Origin: Hypomyces perniciosus
Taxonomy: Eukaryota > Ascomycota > Sordariomycetes > Hypocreales > Hypocreaceae
Length of the DNA: 64,000 nucleotides
Assembly (NCBI GenBank): GCA_008477525.1
Contig: SPDT01000006.1
Span: 3,065,501 to 3,129,500 of the forward strand
Direction of reading: 5' to 3'
The notes beneath the pieces are model-generated. The model ran no database searches. It was not told the DNA's origin and saw only the letters and a program-made list of their open reading frames with translations. Shown piece by piece: positions 1 to 11,619 of the stretch. The stretch's first letter is position 1; every line of letters starts with the position of its first letter. The translations under genes and the position numbers were made by a program.

Positions 1-298
1 ACGGCGTTCTGTCGGATGGACTGGTCGTCACAACGGACAGTCCGCTTGTCTTGCTGTTGACGCTGCTTGACAAGCCACTGCTATGTTTGCTCTCGGGACT
101 TGACTCGGAGCCTTCGAAGCTCGGGACGCTTCGAATCGTGGCCGCCCTTCCCAAGACCTGTTTCGTCGAGACGGAGTTTGCGCGACCCGGCATGCTGTTG
201 ATGGCGGTGGTGGCAGGTGTCAAGGTTCTCTCTCCAGGCGAAGCATCTAGCAAGGGGGGTTTGGTTTTGGCGACGGGTTCCTCAGCTGCAGGCGGTGG
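1..298 (-). CDS. partial minus-strand gene, internal exon, Ser/Thr/Pro-rich protein
   Basis: An open minus-strand frame runs from about 298 off the left edge. It encodes a Ser/Thr/Pro-rich stretch beginning PPPAAEEPVAKTK and has no recognisable domain. There is no in-frame ATG before the upstream stop. A CTAAT-type branch site followed by CTCAG sits just upstream (about 299-318 in plus coordinates), so this looks like the start of an internal exon whose first exon lies to the right and could not be placed. An internal ATG near 191 is an alternative start. The opposite (plus) strand is also open for about 80 codons, so coding is likely but not certain. No function can be given. Confidence 0.4.
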
Positions 299-509
299 CT
301 GAGCATCAGCAATTAGGCTCGTCAGAGGGATCAGTGGTGGTGGGCGAGTGCGTGTTAGAGTAGAGGAGGCAGTAGTATGGTTTGTTTATTTGGGTAAAAG
401 ACTAGATCGGCCGGCAATTCCTTTGCGCGGGTCGATCCCGGCTGCTAACAGCAGCTGTAGTAGTAGCTACAAAGCCGGAGCAGAAGATGAGAGGACAGGC
501 AAGAGGGCA

Positions 510-547
510 GGAGAAAGAGGAAGAGAAAGAGAAAGAGAAAGAGAAAG
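510..547. repeat. GA-rich microsatellite (GAGAAA units)
   Basis: A run of imperfect GAGAAA/GAAAGA hexamers. It lies where the 5' end of the truncated leftmost gene's transcript would be expected, so it may be a polypyrimidine leader on the minus strand. That placement is inference. Confidence 0.8.
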
Positions 548-1724
548 GAGACGTGAGCGAGCGAGCGTACTGTTTGGAGTGTCCTGGTGAATGGAGAAAA
601 TTTGTTTCTGGAGGCGACGAAGGGGCATCTTGTAGCTTCAGAGTAGGCTGTAGGCTGTAGACTGTAGGCTGGAGGCAATGCGGATTGACGTCGTTTTCGC
701 TGCTGTTCAGCGCCCGAACAGCGGAGCCTGGCGCGTCTACAGTGGACCGTGGGAGTGTTAGGTATTGTAGTGTAATAGTGTAGTGTGGGAAGCAACCAGC
801 CGGGCGTCTTGCATGAAGCTCGCTCACCAGCTGAAGAGGTCGCGAAGCGCTCGCAGGACTCGGGATAAGCGAAGATATATTATTGCCTACGAAATAATGC
901 AAAAAAGAAGAGGAGCGGCGAAGCACTGCTACGAAGGTATTATTACTCATGCTCTGTCTGGACTCATGCATGCAGCTCATCTTTTAAAAGGGGCATCGAA
1001 TGAAAATGCATACATAAAAATTTTTTAAAAAAAAGAATAAACAAAAACAAAAAAAGCAAGGCCCCTCCCTCACTCATCACCCCTACAGCAGCCTCACTCT
1101 TTGTTTGCCTTCAACCAGACGTCAACAACACACTGAACACAGCCCACTCTGACGTCCGGGATCACCTGCAGGGGTATGCCCTGCGGGCTGAGCAACTCAC
1201 GTGCAGGGCTGCTCGCTGCCCGTGCAAGTGGCCGGGCAACGAACGGCTGACGCTCGTGTTCGCTGAGTAAAAGTAAGCAGAGGACATTGGGGGATTACAT
1301 TATTATATTATTGGTTGTGATGGAGAAGATTAAAAAAGCATGTGTTACATACTTTGTGGGATCCGCATAACCTTATTGATTGTTCCTTGCAAATAAACAT
1401 CTGGATCCGCATTCCTCTTACTAGGAATCTTCCATCTCCAAGTCTCATCCCAAGACAGTGGCTTATCCCTGCGATCCTGCCTTCAAAGGGGAACCTTGTT
1501 TACTTTGTACTGGAGTAGGTGCTTCGTACCACGTCGTTACAACCGAATCTCTCTACTCCGTACTGTTTCTACATCACATACGAAGTATATCCCATCAATT
1601 GATTTCCACTGTTGAATCACTTACTCCGTACACGTAGGAAACTTCTTCTCATCATCTGCCGTAGAAAATCACATCTGTTCATCTCTTGTGCAACTTTCCT
1701 TCTGCTAGCAACTACTAGCTAATG

Positions 1725-1761
1725 GTAGTACTACTTCGTACTTCGTACTACTACTATGTAG
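1725..1761. repeat. GTA/TAC triplet and TACTTCGTAC palindrome cluster
   Basis: Alternating GTAGTACTAC triplets surround two overlapping copies of TACTTCGTAC. It is one of the densest examples of the intergenic palindrome family seen throughout the window. Confidence 0.8.
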
Positions 1762-2170
1762 TCCCCCTGTCAGCCGTGATACACATCTAGAAACGATCCC
1801 TCGTCAACTCATCTTCACCCATCCTGTGTTCGCGTCTCGTATTGAGTTATGCCCATTAGTCTCCAGAGTCCAGCTATCCACATTCCCTTGTTTTTCTGAG
1901 GGACCCTGTAAACGCCTGCCCAATGCCCCGTTCGTACAAATTTTACACCTTATGTCAACATCCTCCATAACTTCTCGTCGTCCAGTTCAGTCCAGTCCAG
2001 TCGTGACTCAGCCATGCATCCCCGCAAACTCTCCTGAATAATGTAACCTGCAGCTGCTTGTCTCAGCCCCGGACGATCGTAAACCGCGGGCAAGGCAAGT
2101 TTCGTCCGAGATCTCTGAGGCACCGGGCCCGAATCTCGAAGTCATAACATTCGTCTTCTCCTCTAACAGT

Positions 2171-4578
2171 TTATGTGGCGATAGCCGCTGTCACTGGCGT
2201 CGGTGTAGGGCCGCCATTTCCCTGGCTGGCTGCCGCTTCCAAGAAGGATGGACGATATTTGGTAAGATACTTAGCAGCCATCGGCCTCGCGTCCTCAACT
2301 AAACCAAATCGTTAGCACCAATCAAGCCAAACTAGTAAAATGGTGAGGGGGGCAGGCACATACATTCCGTCCATATATCTTGCACAGTATCCAGCGCAGC
2401 TTCCTTGATGGGTGGTCGCATAATCACCAAGTATAACAGGCTCGTCAGCGCGAGAGGAACCACGCTGGGATCCCGGCACATATGCTTTACACGAGAGAGA
2501 ATTGCGCGATTCAGCTCGGGAATCTCGCTCAAGAAGCGAGTGAGGACCTTGTCTTGAGGATGGAGATACGGGAGGAAGCCGTCAATGAGCCGCAGCGTCC
2601 ATTTCTCGTAATACATCGGATGGTCACCGCCAGTCTTTCGTTGCACCCTGTCGTTGTACCATTCTTCGCAGAGCCATGATACCGCTACATCAATGTTCCT
2701 GCGGAAATCTTCCATAATGTAGTTGTAGAGCATCTCTCTGATGCTGTTGCTGAGTGAATGCGATCGCAAGGAATCATCGCCCTCGCCTTTCACGGAGATC
2801 TCCTCCAGACCAGCAGATGATCGCGTTGCCAGACGTGTTAAAATGGTCATCCAAGAGTCTTTGCTTTCAGAACTTGCGGCTAATCGACTGAAGCCAGCCT
2901 TCTGCTTCTTTGCCGCTGGTTCCTCCAGAGATTTCATCATGTCTATCACCCTTGTTACCGTGCCATTACCGGCATTGAGAGCCATCTCAGGTGTGAGCTG
3001 CTGAGGCTGGGAAAGACTGAAGGATTTCAACCCAAGGGCATCATCTAGGCTTATGGGCTCGGACAATGCCGCCGCAGGCGCACTATCCAGCTTATTCAGG
3101 ATTTGTTCCGTATCTTCCGCCTGATAAAAGTCTGGCTCATAGTCATCATCGTCCTCTTCGACACCAAGGGGCGCGGTGTTCGGGTTGAGCTCAGGAGCAG
3201 GGGCATTGACTAGAGTTTCCAATCGGCCACGGACACCATCTACAGCTTTTGCCAAGACCTGGGGATCTAGCCTAGACAATGTATTCACGGCGATTCTAGC
3301 CACAAGACCAGCAGGCACCTGAGAAATGTCAAAAGTCTTGAGTCCGTCATTCCCAATGAGTGTGAAGACATCAGCGAGGCTATGCGGGCCAGGGCCCAGA
3401 GGTGGAATCTGAATGTGAGAGGCCTCAATCCGCTGGCGTTTGACTTCATATCCGTCTTGCGGTTTCGGCTCCAGAGGTCTCTTCCTACCAGAATTGTCGA
3501 ATAGCTCGGCCATCATACGCATAGTGCCTTCGACGTGCTGCTGTATCCTTGGGACAATTGGGTTATGGGGGTCTCTCTTACTCAAGTGAATCAATAAGAG
3601 TCGCGCTGTCTTTTCCATAGATTTGATCATCACCTTGGTCTTGGGAGTCAATGGTGAATTGGCAGCTTGTAGAGGATTGAAGCTGAGCAATGCGTTGAGG
3701 ATTCGATTTGATGTGGCAGGGCGAGTCCGCAGCACGATAGATAAGCAATTCAACGTCGCATCTACAATAAGAGCATCGCTAGACTTGATGAGCGCCAAAT
3801 CTAAACCAGAAAAAAGAAACGTATTGCAATCCTTACCTGTTCCCTTGCAAAACACCTAGCATACGATCCAGCAATCCACTTGCTTCCGCTTCGAGAGTCC
3901 TAGTGTCGAGCAACTGGTGGTTTGGAGGAACTTTATCCAGAGAGACGTCCAGGCCGCCACCATACTTCAAAATGCGATCAGAACATTCCTTTCTTACGTG
4001 GAGAGATATCACGCCTTACCCTGTGTTCGGCGCCTGAAGCGACGGTCTGCGCCAAGACTACGCGCTGGGCGAATTTTATGCAGCATATTCTCACAGTCGG
4101 TGCTGCCCCGTCCCATATCTGGAGCACCTTTTGCTTGATACTGACCATTTTCTCCCAGGTGACTGTATCGTATCCGTTGTTAATGCTGCAGATGATAATT
4201 TAGCCTCGCTTCATATCGGCTGCCAAACAGGGTCAAGGCAACTCACATCCACCTCATAGCCAGCGGATAAATACTCGCCGCCATTAGGATCACACTCCGC
4301 AAGACCTGCGCATCTGTTTCATTCTCTACCAGTGATTCTAGCGTCGTCAGCACGTATGGCTGCATCGTCTCCTTCTCAGAGTTCGGTAGGGCGGGTGTAG
4401 CAAAGGCCTCGGCCAGGAAATCGGCCCCCCATCGTCGCAGCTCGATCGGTGCATTGGGGCCTATTATCGGGAGAATTCCCCTGACCACACTCGGATAGTA
4501 CTTGACATCTCCTAGGACTAGCTTGCGAGCATCGTTGAGCTGGCGGATCTGCTCCGGTACGGAAAGTGTTGAAGACAT
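2171..4578 (-). CDS. PTA1: Pta1/symplekin-family cleavage and polyadenylation factor subunit
   Basis: Scaffold subunit of the cleavage/polyadenylation factor, which in this family links the 3'-end processing nuclease and phosphatase modules in the nucleus. Exons (minus): 4578-4247, 4185-4020, 3964-3837, 3778-2364, 2298-2171, giving 722 codons plus stop. The N-terminus (MSSTLSVPEQIRQLNDARK, then LPIIGPNAPIELRRW) and the exon 2 stretch VRICCIKFAQRVVLAQT are typical of the symplekin/Pta1 N-terminal domain. The middle contains an acidic region (EEDDDDYEPDF). Introns are 55-65 nt with GTGAGT, GTAAGG, GTAAGG and GTATGT donors. The short fifth exon supplies the tail KYLTKYRPSFLEAA and the stop. An upstream in-frame ATG at 4614 would add 12 residues; 4578 was chosen for family fit. 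The gene is divergent from COA3. Confidence 0.88.
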
Positions 4579-5134
4579 GACGGTTGAATCAGCCCACGTG
4601 CCCGCTGCGCACATGCAATCAACTCGGGAATCGCGTATTCTCTCGTAGGGGTAGTTAATGCAGGAAATGGGTGGTCATGGGATCGACAAAGTTGAACGTG
4701 GTGATGCAGCTGTGGTGGTCGCGCGACAAGGCTAGGCTGCCAGTTCAACTCTTGGGGTCTGTATCGTCATGCTCTGCGCCAATCTCCAACTCCAGTCAAT
4801 TCAATAGCTTCGAAGCTCGCAATTCGCGGTCGCACGGGTCGCGCACCGCGCTCGTCGAGGTGGTGCTGCGAAAAGTCGACCTTTGATCGTTATCGAGGTG
4901 CGAAGACCTTGATTCTTTTGCATGAGGTAGGTTAGGAGCTTGTCAAGGTTTGGCGACAGAGCGTGACGCGGGTCTAAGGCGGATAGGGCCCCCTGTTCCA
5001 GCGAAACTACGTCAAACGGGAAGGGTGTTTAGCCGGTGAAGTGCCGAGAAGATCTGCCCATCTCCGGCTTGAATTGACGTTGCGATCAATCATCAGCCTT
5101 GAGACAATCAGAAAACCGGGCTTCCAAATACACA
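4579..5134. promoter_or_regulatory. divergent promoter region PTA1/COA3
   Basis: The 556 bp between the PTA1 and COA3 start codons must hold both 5' leaders and promoters. No TATA box near either start and no known operator could be recognised. Confidence 0.4.
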
Positions 5135-5486
5135 ATGGCGTTTGTTTCCCTCATTCGATCACCGGGAAATATCTTGAGATCTCGAGACTGACATGGCTGG
5201 CTTAGGAATACGCATTCCTCTTACTACGACCGGCGACTGCGCCAAGGACCTGCCCTTATTCGCGCCCGAAGGCCATATCTCTTCAAGAACGCAGCCACTG
5301 GGTTGGGCCTTTTGGCTCTTGTCGGTGGAGTTTGTACGTCCGACTCGTTTTCTATATTTACGCACGACGCATACAGCTTACAGCATTTCTGTTACAGATT
5401 GGTATACCATCAAGGCTGTTGGCCAGGACGATTTCGACGACGTAAAAGTGCCAGATACTCCTCGACGGTCAACTCCTGCAAAATAA
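5135..5486 (+). CDS. COA3: cytochrome c oxidase assembly factor 3 (Coa3)
   Basis: Small inner-mitochondrial-membrane protein. In this family it promotes Cox1 translation control and early complex IV assembly. Exons 5135-5139, 5206-5333 and 5398-5486 give 73 codons plus stop. The protein has the family layout: SSYYDRRLRQGPALIRARRP before one membrane span (KNAATGLGLLALVGGVY), then YTIKAVGQDDFDDVKVPD after it. The first coding exon is only ATGGC. Intron 1 (66 nt) uses a GTTTGT donor and has a CTGAC branch site 14 nt before its TTAG acceptor. Without that splice the ATG frame stops after 18 codons. An alternative start at an ATGAG upstream of GTAGGT near 4921 would also fit the frame but needs an intron of about 280 nt. 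Family call is firm; the first exon is inferred. Confidence 0.85.
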
Positions 5487-6164
5487 GCTGGCCAAAGAAA
5501 ACAAAAGAAAAACCTATATGTAATGACACTACTGTTCAATCGCAAAGCTGACAATGGCTTGTCAATCACTCAACTCACGAGCCTCAGTGGAGACGTTGTG
5601 AATTGGGACTGGGACGTGGGTCGTCTGATTCAAGGTGTCTGCCAAACCAAACATCGCAATGATCCCAAGCAATAATGTATATGTGTACAAAAAAAAAAGT
5701 CATCACAGGTATATGTAGGAGTAAGGAACAAGCCGCCTCTCTGTACATTAGGTAGTCATTCACGCCATGCAAGTCAGTCCGTTGCCATCCGTACCAGCCG
5801 CTGAAACCCAGAAAAGATCACGCCGCCCAGTCTCTATTATTTTCCCAGCCGCCAGTCTCCAGAAGAAGCGCAACAGGAAAGGGCCCATGTTCCCTTGGCC
5901 TGAGGCCAACAACAAGCCCTGTTTGGGTATCACAATATCCGAACGCTGAACAATCCTCATGTTGTAGCCAAGTCGATGTGGGCTGTGTCTGAATGTTATG
6001 TAATATTAAAGCATAGGTGGGTAGCATACTTAAGCAGCTGCTGTTTTTGATCCGCGACTTAAGTACCGAATGCCACCCACCCGTTTGATATGATAAACAG
6101 AGGGGTTCAATATGGTTCGCGCCATCTCAGGAGACTCAGAGAGTCGTGTCGAAAGAGCAGATGG
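5487..6164. other. convergent intergenic region COA3/DEP1
   Basis: 3' flanks of two convergent genes. Several short overlapping frames on both strands have no family resemblance. A run of A is present near 5690. No other structure was seen. Confidence 0.5.
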
Positions 6165-8133
6165 TCAGGCTGAAGCGGAAGCGTCGAGAGCAGCTTTGAG
6201 ATCTGCTGAAGGAGGCAAAGCCTGATGCGTTCCTCGGTTGACAAGAGCCATGTGTTCAGAACGGGCCTCCGCTTGAGCGGGTTGATGTTGAAGGAGCTTA
6301 TGTGACGAGTGGTTCGGATTTGCCCATGGTGTTTCTTTAAGAAACTGTTCTCCCGCCGGGCCCAGACGGGTCAAGTGTGGCGGTTTGTATTCGTCACGTA
6401 TCTGACTTATAGGTTTTTGCCGTACACGTCGAGTACGCTGAGGCGATAAATTAGCAATCATCTTCTATGACAGCAATTGCGCGGATAATGCACGCACCTC
6501 CATAGCAGCCAAATCAGACTCCAACTCCGAAGTAGATGCCCCATTCAGCTCGGGGCCAGCTGGGAAGCCCTCATATTTCGCAAGGCCGGCCAATGTCGAG
6601 ACCTCAGTATTGTATGCTATGGCATTTCTGATGCGTTGCGAAGGATCCTTGGGGAACAACAAGCCGTAGTCTGGTAGACTGTGTGCACTCCGTCTTGCAC
6701 CCTGTACATCGTACCACTGCTTGTTCAGTGCCTCCAAAGCCTGCTCTCTTTTCTCACGAACAGCCTGGAAGAACTGGCCCCATATCTGTGCCCTCTGCGC
6801 CACCGCGCGCCGGTCATGGGCTTTGATCCGAAATTCGTATTCCGTGTTGATCGCTTGTAGTTTTTGGTTGAGTCGATCATCGAGGCATTGCTTCATGTTC
6901 AAATATTCTGGATGTGTGGGCTCGGCCGCATGTAATGATTGCTCCTCTTCTTCGAGCCTTTGTAGCCTGTCCTTGTATAATCTGCCAGAGATGTTAGATA
7001 CCACTTCTTATAAGAAAGAGGGCTTCACCTACCGGTCTCTGAATATTCCAAACATCTCTTCTATGTGTGTCCAATCTCGATACGCGGCTTGTTTCTTCTC
7101 CACTGAAGCGGCATTAGCATGAGGCAAAATCTTCCATGTTTTGAGAATACAACTTACTTTCTTCGATATTCCTTGCTGCTACATCTGTCTCCTCCTCCAC
7201 GTCGGCCTCCATCTCTTCCTCGCGACGTTCTGACTCCTCTTCCACTGCAGATGCAGCCTCACGAGATTCGTCCCGGGCCTCTGGAAGAGAGTCATCGTCA
7301 GGATCGTCCGCAGCGGCGCTCTTGCGCTTTGATCCGTTGCGCGTGACCTTCTTGGTTACCCGGGTCTCACGATCTGCGGTGTCGTCTTCAAGCGCCGTGT
7401 CTTGGTTCGTGGGAGAGCTGTCGTCATCTTCGCCGACTGATTGAGGACCGCTCTGTGGGTTTGCTGAAGTCGTGTCGTCTTCAATAACCGCAATACCATC
7501 ATCGCCGTCATCATCTGCCGCTCCTACTGAGCCAGTGCGCTTCCTAAGCGGCTGCCCTGAGTCTGAGTGTTCGGTACCTGTCGATCGCTTTCGCTTTCGG
7601 TCTTGCGAACTGTGTTTGGCGTCCTCGTCTACGCTCGTATCGAGCGTTGCTGCAGGTTTTGTCGGCGAGTCATCGCCGTCGGGTTGACTGGAAACGATTG
7701 AAATATCATCGCCAGACACAGACTCATCGTCGCCATTTCTGGGTGTCCGGCGAAGCTTGCTAGGTGTGTGGTCGAAAATTTGGTCCTCATTGAACTGGTC
7801 GACGACAACATCACGGTGTCTTTGGTGTTGTGGTGTGTCGTATAACCTTAATGTTTCGGCCTCGGTGTCGTTTGCCTCAGAGTTTACGTCGGACTCTGCA
7901 TCGGAGAGTGCGCTGTCAGATTCTGACCCGTCGATGTTGGTAGCTTCGTTTTCCTCGCCGCTGAGGCTGGAATTGTCGCCGTCATCGACATCGAGGTGCA
8001 TGTGCTCGATGTCTTCGTCGTTGGCGTCCTTGTCGTCAACCTCGCTGAGAGGACTGGAAATGTTGCTGTCTTCGAGGTCGCCGCCCGACACTGGAGGCGG
8101 CAGAACAGTCGCCGCCGAGACCGTCGCTGCCAT
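6165..8133 (-). CDS. DEP1: Dep1/Sds3-like subunit of Rpd3-type histone deacetylase complex
   Basis: Transcriptional corepressor of the Sds3/Dep1 family, expected in the large Rpd3 (Sin3) deacetylase complex in the nucleus. Exons (minus): 8133-7158, 7102-7033, 6981-6498, 6437-6165, giving 600 codons plus stop. Residues 1-325 are acidic and Ser/Asp-rich with basic patches (RKRKRS, SKRKS). The Sds3-like core crosses exons 2-3 (about 326-500): MEKKQAAYRDWTHIEEMFGIFRD in part, then RLYKDRLQRLEEEEQ, a predicted helical coiled coil with EYLNMKQCLDDR and EYEFRIKAHDRRA. The C-terminal exon begins RTRRVRQKPISQ. Introns are 55, 51 and 60 nt with consensus ends. The gene is divergent from NOP12. The Sds3-family call is firm; Dep1 rather than Sds3 rests on the acidic N-terminus. 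Confidence 0.82.
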
Positions 8134-8829
8134 TGCCGTAGTGGGGCGCAGGTAGAGGCGCTATGGAAGCGGTCGATATGTATTGACAGAGTAGTGGTCG
8201 AAGCGAAGGCTATCTCAGCTTGGTCGAGTGGGTGGCCTGGCTCTGGCCGGCGCAGAACGTGGCCAAATGTTGCTTGCGAGGTGTCTGTGGGCAGACGACG
8301 ACGAGGTGGAAAAGCGAGTGGGTGCGGAGGATAAATCCAAGCTGTTGCAGGCTCTGGTGCTCCAGTAGAGGGCCGATATCGTCCTTGCAAAACCACACAG
8401 TATCGTGACAGAGGGTAACGGTCGATGGGCTGTGAGGGGAGGGAGGAGAGCGAGGAGGAGGACGAGGTGCCGCTTCGCGCACTCTGTCGGCTGTGACCTA
8501 CAGCGAGCGCCGCCCCCAGCAGGCGAGCCAGCAGGCCCTGAGTAAAACCGAGAGCGGGCTGAGAATGCCCGGGATGTGGGCGGTAACAGCTGGCAGAAAC
8601 GCGGTCATGGGGGGACCTAATCGCCATTTGCGGGACTCCCAATCCGCAAAGGGCCAATGACGCATTGTTCCGAGCTGACGCCCGCCAGCGGGTCCCAAAT
8701 TTTTTGGAGTCTGGCTCTGAACTTTTTTGCCGTCTCTGTGCGTTCTGTCGCAACCTTGAAGAACCAGCAAGCAACCAAGGTTGATTTTTCCGGAGTGCTC
8801 TCAAAGCTGCTCCAACAAAGCATTCCACA
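8134..8829. promoter_or_regulatory. divergent promoter region DEP1/NOP12
   Basis: A 696-bp GC-rich interval between two divergent start codons. It contains long chance frames on both strands but no family similarity and no clear TATA box. Nothing further is supported. Confidence 0.4.
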
Positions 8830-10700
8830 ATGCCCAAGAAGTGTGTATAACTGCAATTGGCTCTGCTCAACCACCTTGGCTAACTTCTAGATAGGGGAAA
8901 TCCGCTGGCCGTGGCCTCCAAGGCCATTGACCCCACACTCGATGCTCTGTTCGCGGCCAGTGTAAGCTCTGCGACGATCTCTGCGCTGGTGGAATGTACC
9001 CAAAGACTAACACTGTAAACAGGCTGGACCAGTCACGGCCCCTCCAAAATCGCGGTATGCAGAGTTGGTTGAAAAGAAACAAGCCAAGACCAACGGCGAC
9101 GACGAGGACGAGGGTGGTGATGAAGAGCTGTCGGAAATAAGCGAGGAATTGGACTATGGTGACGAAGATGAAGAGAAGGAAGACGATTCAGAAACTTCTG
9201 AACAGGATGGTGGCAATGATGAGGAGCAAGCAGATGGCGACAGTGACGACGAGGACGCCATGTCAGTAACCAAAGAGTCGACCACCGAGGAGGAACAGCA
9301 AACAGGAGACACTCCCACAGCCACAGACGCCCCTACTGAGGTGGGCAAGCCAAAGCGAGATCGGAAACGCAAGAGAAAAGACGAAAACGAGGACCTTGAG
9401 GAAAAGTACCTGGCCAAGCTCGCGAACGAAGATGAGCCTGCGCCCTCTGGCAAACGGCAAAAAGGTGATGAGAAGAAAGACAGCAAAGACGCCAAGGATG
9501 GCGATGAAGTACCCCTTCATGAGACATTAACTCAAGACAGCACAAAGTCCGAGATAGAGAAAGCTTCTCGGACTGTCTTCTTGGCCAATGTCGCCGCAGA
9601 GGCCATCTCATCCAAGTCGGCCAAGAAGGAACTCATGAAGCACCTGTCATCCGCCCTGGACCAGGATGCTTCACCACCGCAGAAGATTGAGTCGTTGCGG
9701 TTTAGATCTGTGGCATTTTCCGCTGGCGCAATGCCCAAGCGTGCTGCGTTTATCACCAAATCACTGATGGATGCCACCACAAAGTCAACAAATGCATATG
9801 CTGTCTTCTCCACAGCCGCTGCGGCCCGGAAGGTCGCTGCGGAGCTCAACGGAAGTGAGATTCTTGGTCGGCACATCAGAGTAGACAGCGTTGCGCACCC
9901 AAGCCCAACCGACCATCGCCGCTGCGTATTTGTTGGGAACCTTGGCTTCGTCGATGACGAGACGATCCTAGACCAGAAGTCAGATGGTGAAACCGTCCAG
10001 AAGAAGCGCAACAAAGTCCCATCCGATATCGAAGAAGGTCTGTGGCGAACCTTCCTAACCCAAGGCAAAGTCGAGAATGTTCGAGTAGTACGGGATCCCA
10101 AAACCAGAGTGGGCAAGGGCTTTGCATACGTGCAGTTTTATGTGAGTTTTCCACAACATACCTAAAGATCCTTTTTTTTCCCTCCCACAAAGATTTCCTT
10201 TCTGACCGACTTTCTCTCTCTCTCTCTCTCAGGACATCAATGATGTAGAATCTGCTCTCCTCCTTGACGGGAAAAAGTTTCCCCCCATGCTTCCCCGTGC
10301 CCTTCGTGTAACTCGGGCCAAGGATCCGCGCAAGACCGCCCAGGCATTGGAGCGATCCAGAGCCAAAGGAGACGCTGCAAGTGGCACGGGTCGTAGCATG
10401 AAATACAAACCAAAGGCCACACCAGAGGAGCAAGCCGCCGCAGGTCGTGCTGGCAAACTTCTCGGCCGATCCGGGGCCGCAAAACAAAGATATGCAGCAA
10501 AGAATCCCTCATCAAAGGATGGTGAGGCCCACAGCGGATTTAAGACCCCAGAGGCAATCATCTTTGAGGGGCGAAGGGCTTCCGCTAGGGATACCCTCCC
10601 CAAGGAGCTCAAAGGCAAGAATAAAGGAAAGGGCGGAAAATCAGCGAAGCCGAAGACCAGAGGTGCTCGCAGGGCCGCTGCGTGGAAGCAGAAGAAGTAA
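8830..10700 (+). CDS. NOP12: nucleolar RNA-binding protein Nop12 (two RRMs)
   Basis: Nucleolar RNA-binding protein required in yeast for 25S pre-rRNA processing and 60S subunit production. Exons 8830-8840, 8895-8961, 9023-10141, 10233-10700 give 554 codons plus stop. The N-terminus [20 protein letters not shown] leads into a highly acidic region with basic [15 protein letters not shown] patches. RRM1 starts near residue 209 ([11 protein letters not shown]). RRM2 starts near 325 ([14 protein letters not shown]) and continues across intron 3 (KGFAYVQFY, then [16 protein letters not shown]). The C-terminus is Lys/Arg/Ala-rich, as expected of a nucleolar protein. The first coding exon is 11 nt, and its intron has a GCTAAC branch site. 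Intron 3 has a long CT-repeat polypyrimidine tract. The gene is convergent with alpha-tubulin. Confidence 0.88.
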
Positions 10701-11619
10701 TGAAAATGCGGTTCATAGGTAGTTAAGATGTGAGGAGCATCTAAGAGGAAGTGCTGGTCTTACACATCAAGGCGGTGCTTACCTCATCACGCAGGAGGAG
10801 GCACATGATGTACCTATAATAGTACCAAGTACGAAGTAGCACAGGCGGTTTCACTTTTAACCGCGTCACAACACCACCACTACTAAGAAAGCATCAGGCA
10901 TCCAGAAGGATTCATAGAGGCGGGGGTGCTGGTAATTAGAAGCAATACGGAAGCCTAGCACTTGGGGTTTTTCTTGTCCCCAGTATCTCAAACGCCAAGC
11001 CAGTCACCGGCTGTGAATTGTATGGATGTGAGACAATACTCCAGCAGGTACCTATCTCAAGCTGCTCTGATTTCTATGTCATCACTGATCCGAGTTCATG
11101 CTGACGTAGCACGGCATCTCATGTAATTATCCATTACATGAAGAATATTCAATATCCTGGTAGCCTAAAGTAGCATAAGTATCTATACGGTCACTTCAAA
11201 ATCAACCCTCCTAGGGCGATTATCGACATCTAGAATCTTGCGTCCCAATTATACGTGACAATTTTCCAGTGCAACCAGTTGCTAGATAGGTCTGTGTACA
11301 AACATGTACGGAGAAGAGAAAATAGGAATCTTAACATCAATTTTCGCCAGCCTGCTTCCAAAGATACACATGCCGCAACCAAAAAAAAGGGGGGATATTG
11401 GTGGTCTTATCTGTTTGGCTGGCCCCGACAACCACAATTTCCAAGGAACCTTAACACACATTCCCACGAATAACGGCGGCACGACAACCAAATGTTCAAC
11501 CAGCTCTTCTCTCCCAGCGTGACTCACTAGGAGCCCTCATGTGTACAAGACGCAGTTAGAGAAAGAGTCGAGAAAAAGGGGTGAGTCATTGCTCCTAGCC
11601 ATGCCCGTCACAAAATGCC
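10701..11619. other. convergent intergenic region NOP12/alpha-tubulin
   Basis: 3' flanks of two convergent genes. It contains GTAC-type motifs (a pair of AGTAC steps around 10822-10838) and AT-rich segments. Short frames at about 11255-11527 are not conserved-looking. No gene is supported. Confidence 0.5.

Larger units (their letters stand above)
299..2170. other. gene-poor intergenic stretch
   Basis: No convincing gene was seen. The stretch holds a GA-rich tract (510-547), a degenerate repeat of a TAGGCTG unit (about 644-675), an A/T-rich block (1019-1056), and several GTAC-type palindromes, including TACTCCGTAC near 1554 and a cluster of GTA/TAC triplets at 1725-1761. The right end is 3' flank of the Pta1 gene. 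Short open frames on both strands are low-complexity and differ between frames. Confidence 0.5.

Noticed and set aside
402..980. 192-codon minus-strand frame over the GA-rich tract
   Set aside because: It consists of Ser/Phe repeats encoded by the microsatellite; probably untranslated leader or intron of the leftmost gene.
3801..3836. 36-nt intron candidate in PTA1 ending at TTTAG
   Set aside because: It is too short and breaks frame; the acceptor 22 nt further (TCTAG) gives a 58-nt intron and the expected GNSDALIVDATL sequence.
4922..5205. Alternative COA3 first exon (ATGAG) with an intron of about 280 nt
   Set aside because: It keeps frame, but the 66-nt intron starting at 5140 has a proper branch site and normal length, so it is preferred though not proven.
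7884..8870. 328-codon minus-strand frame overlapping DEP1
   Set aside because: It is a shadow of the DEP1 first exon and promoter in another frame, with Arg/Ser-rich composition and no family resemblance.
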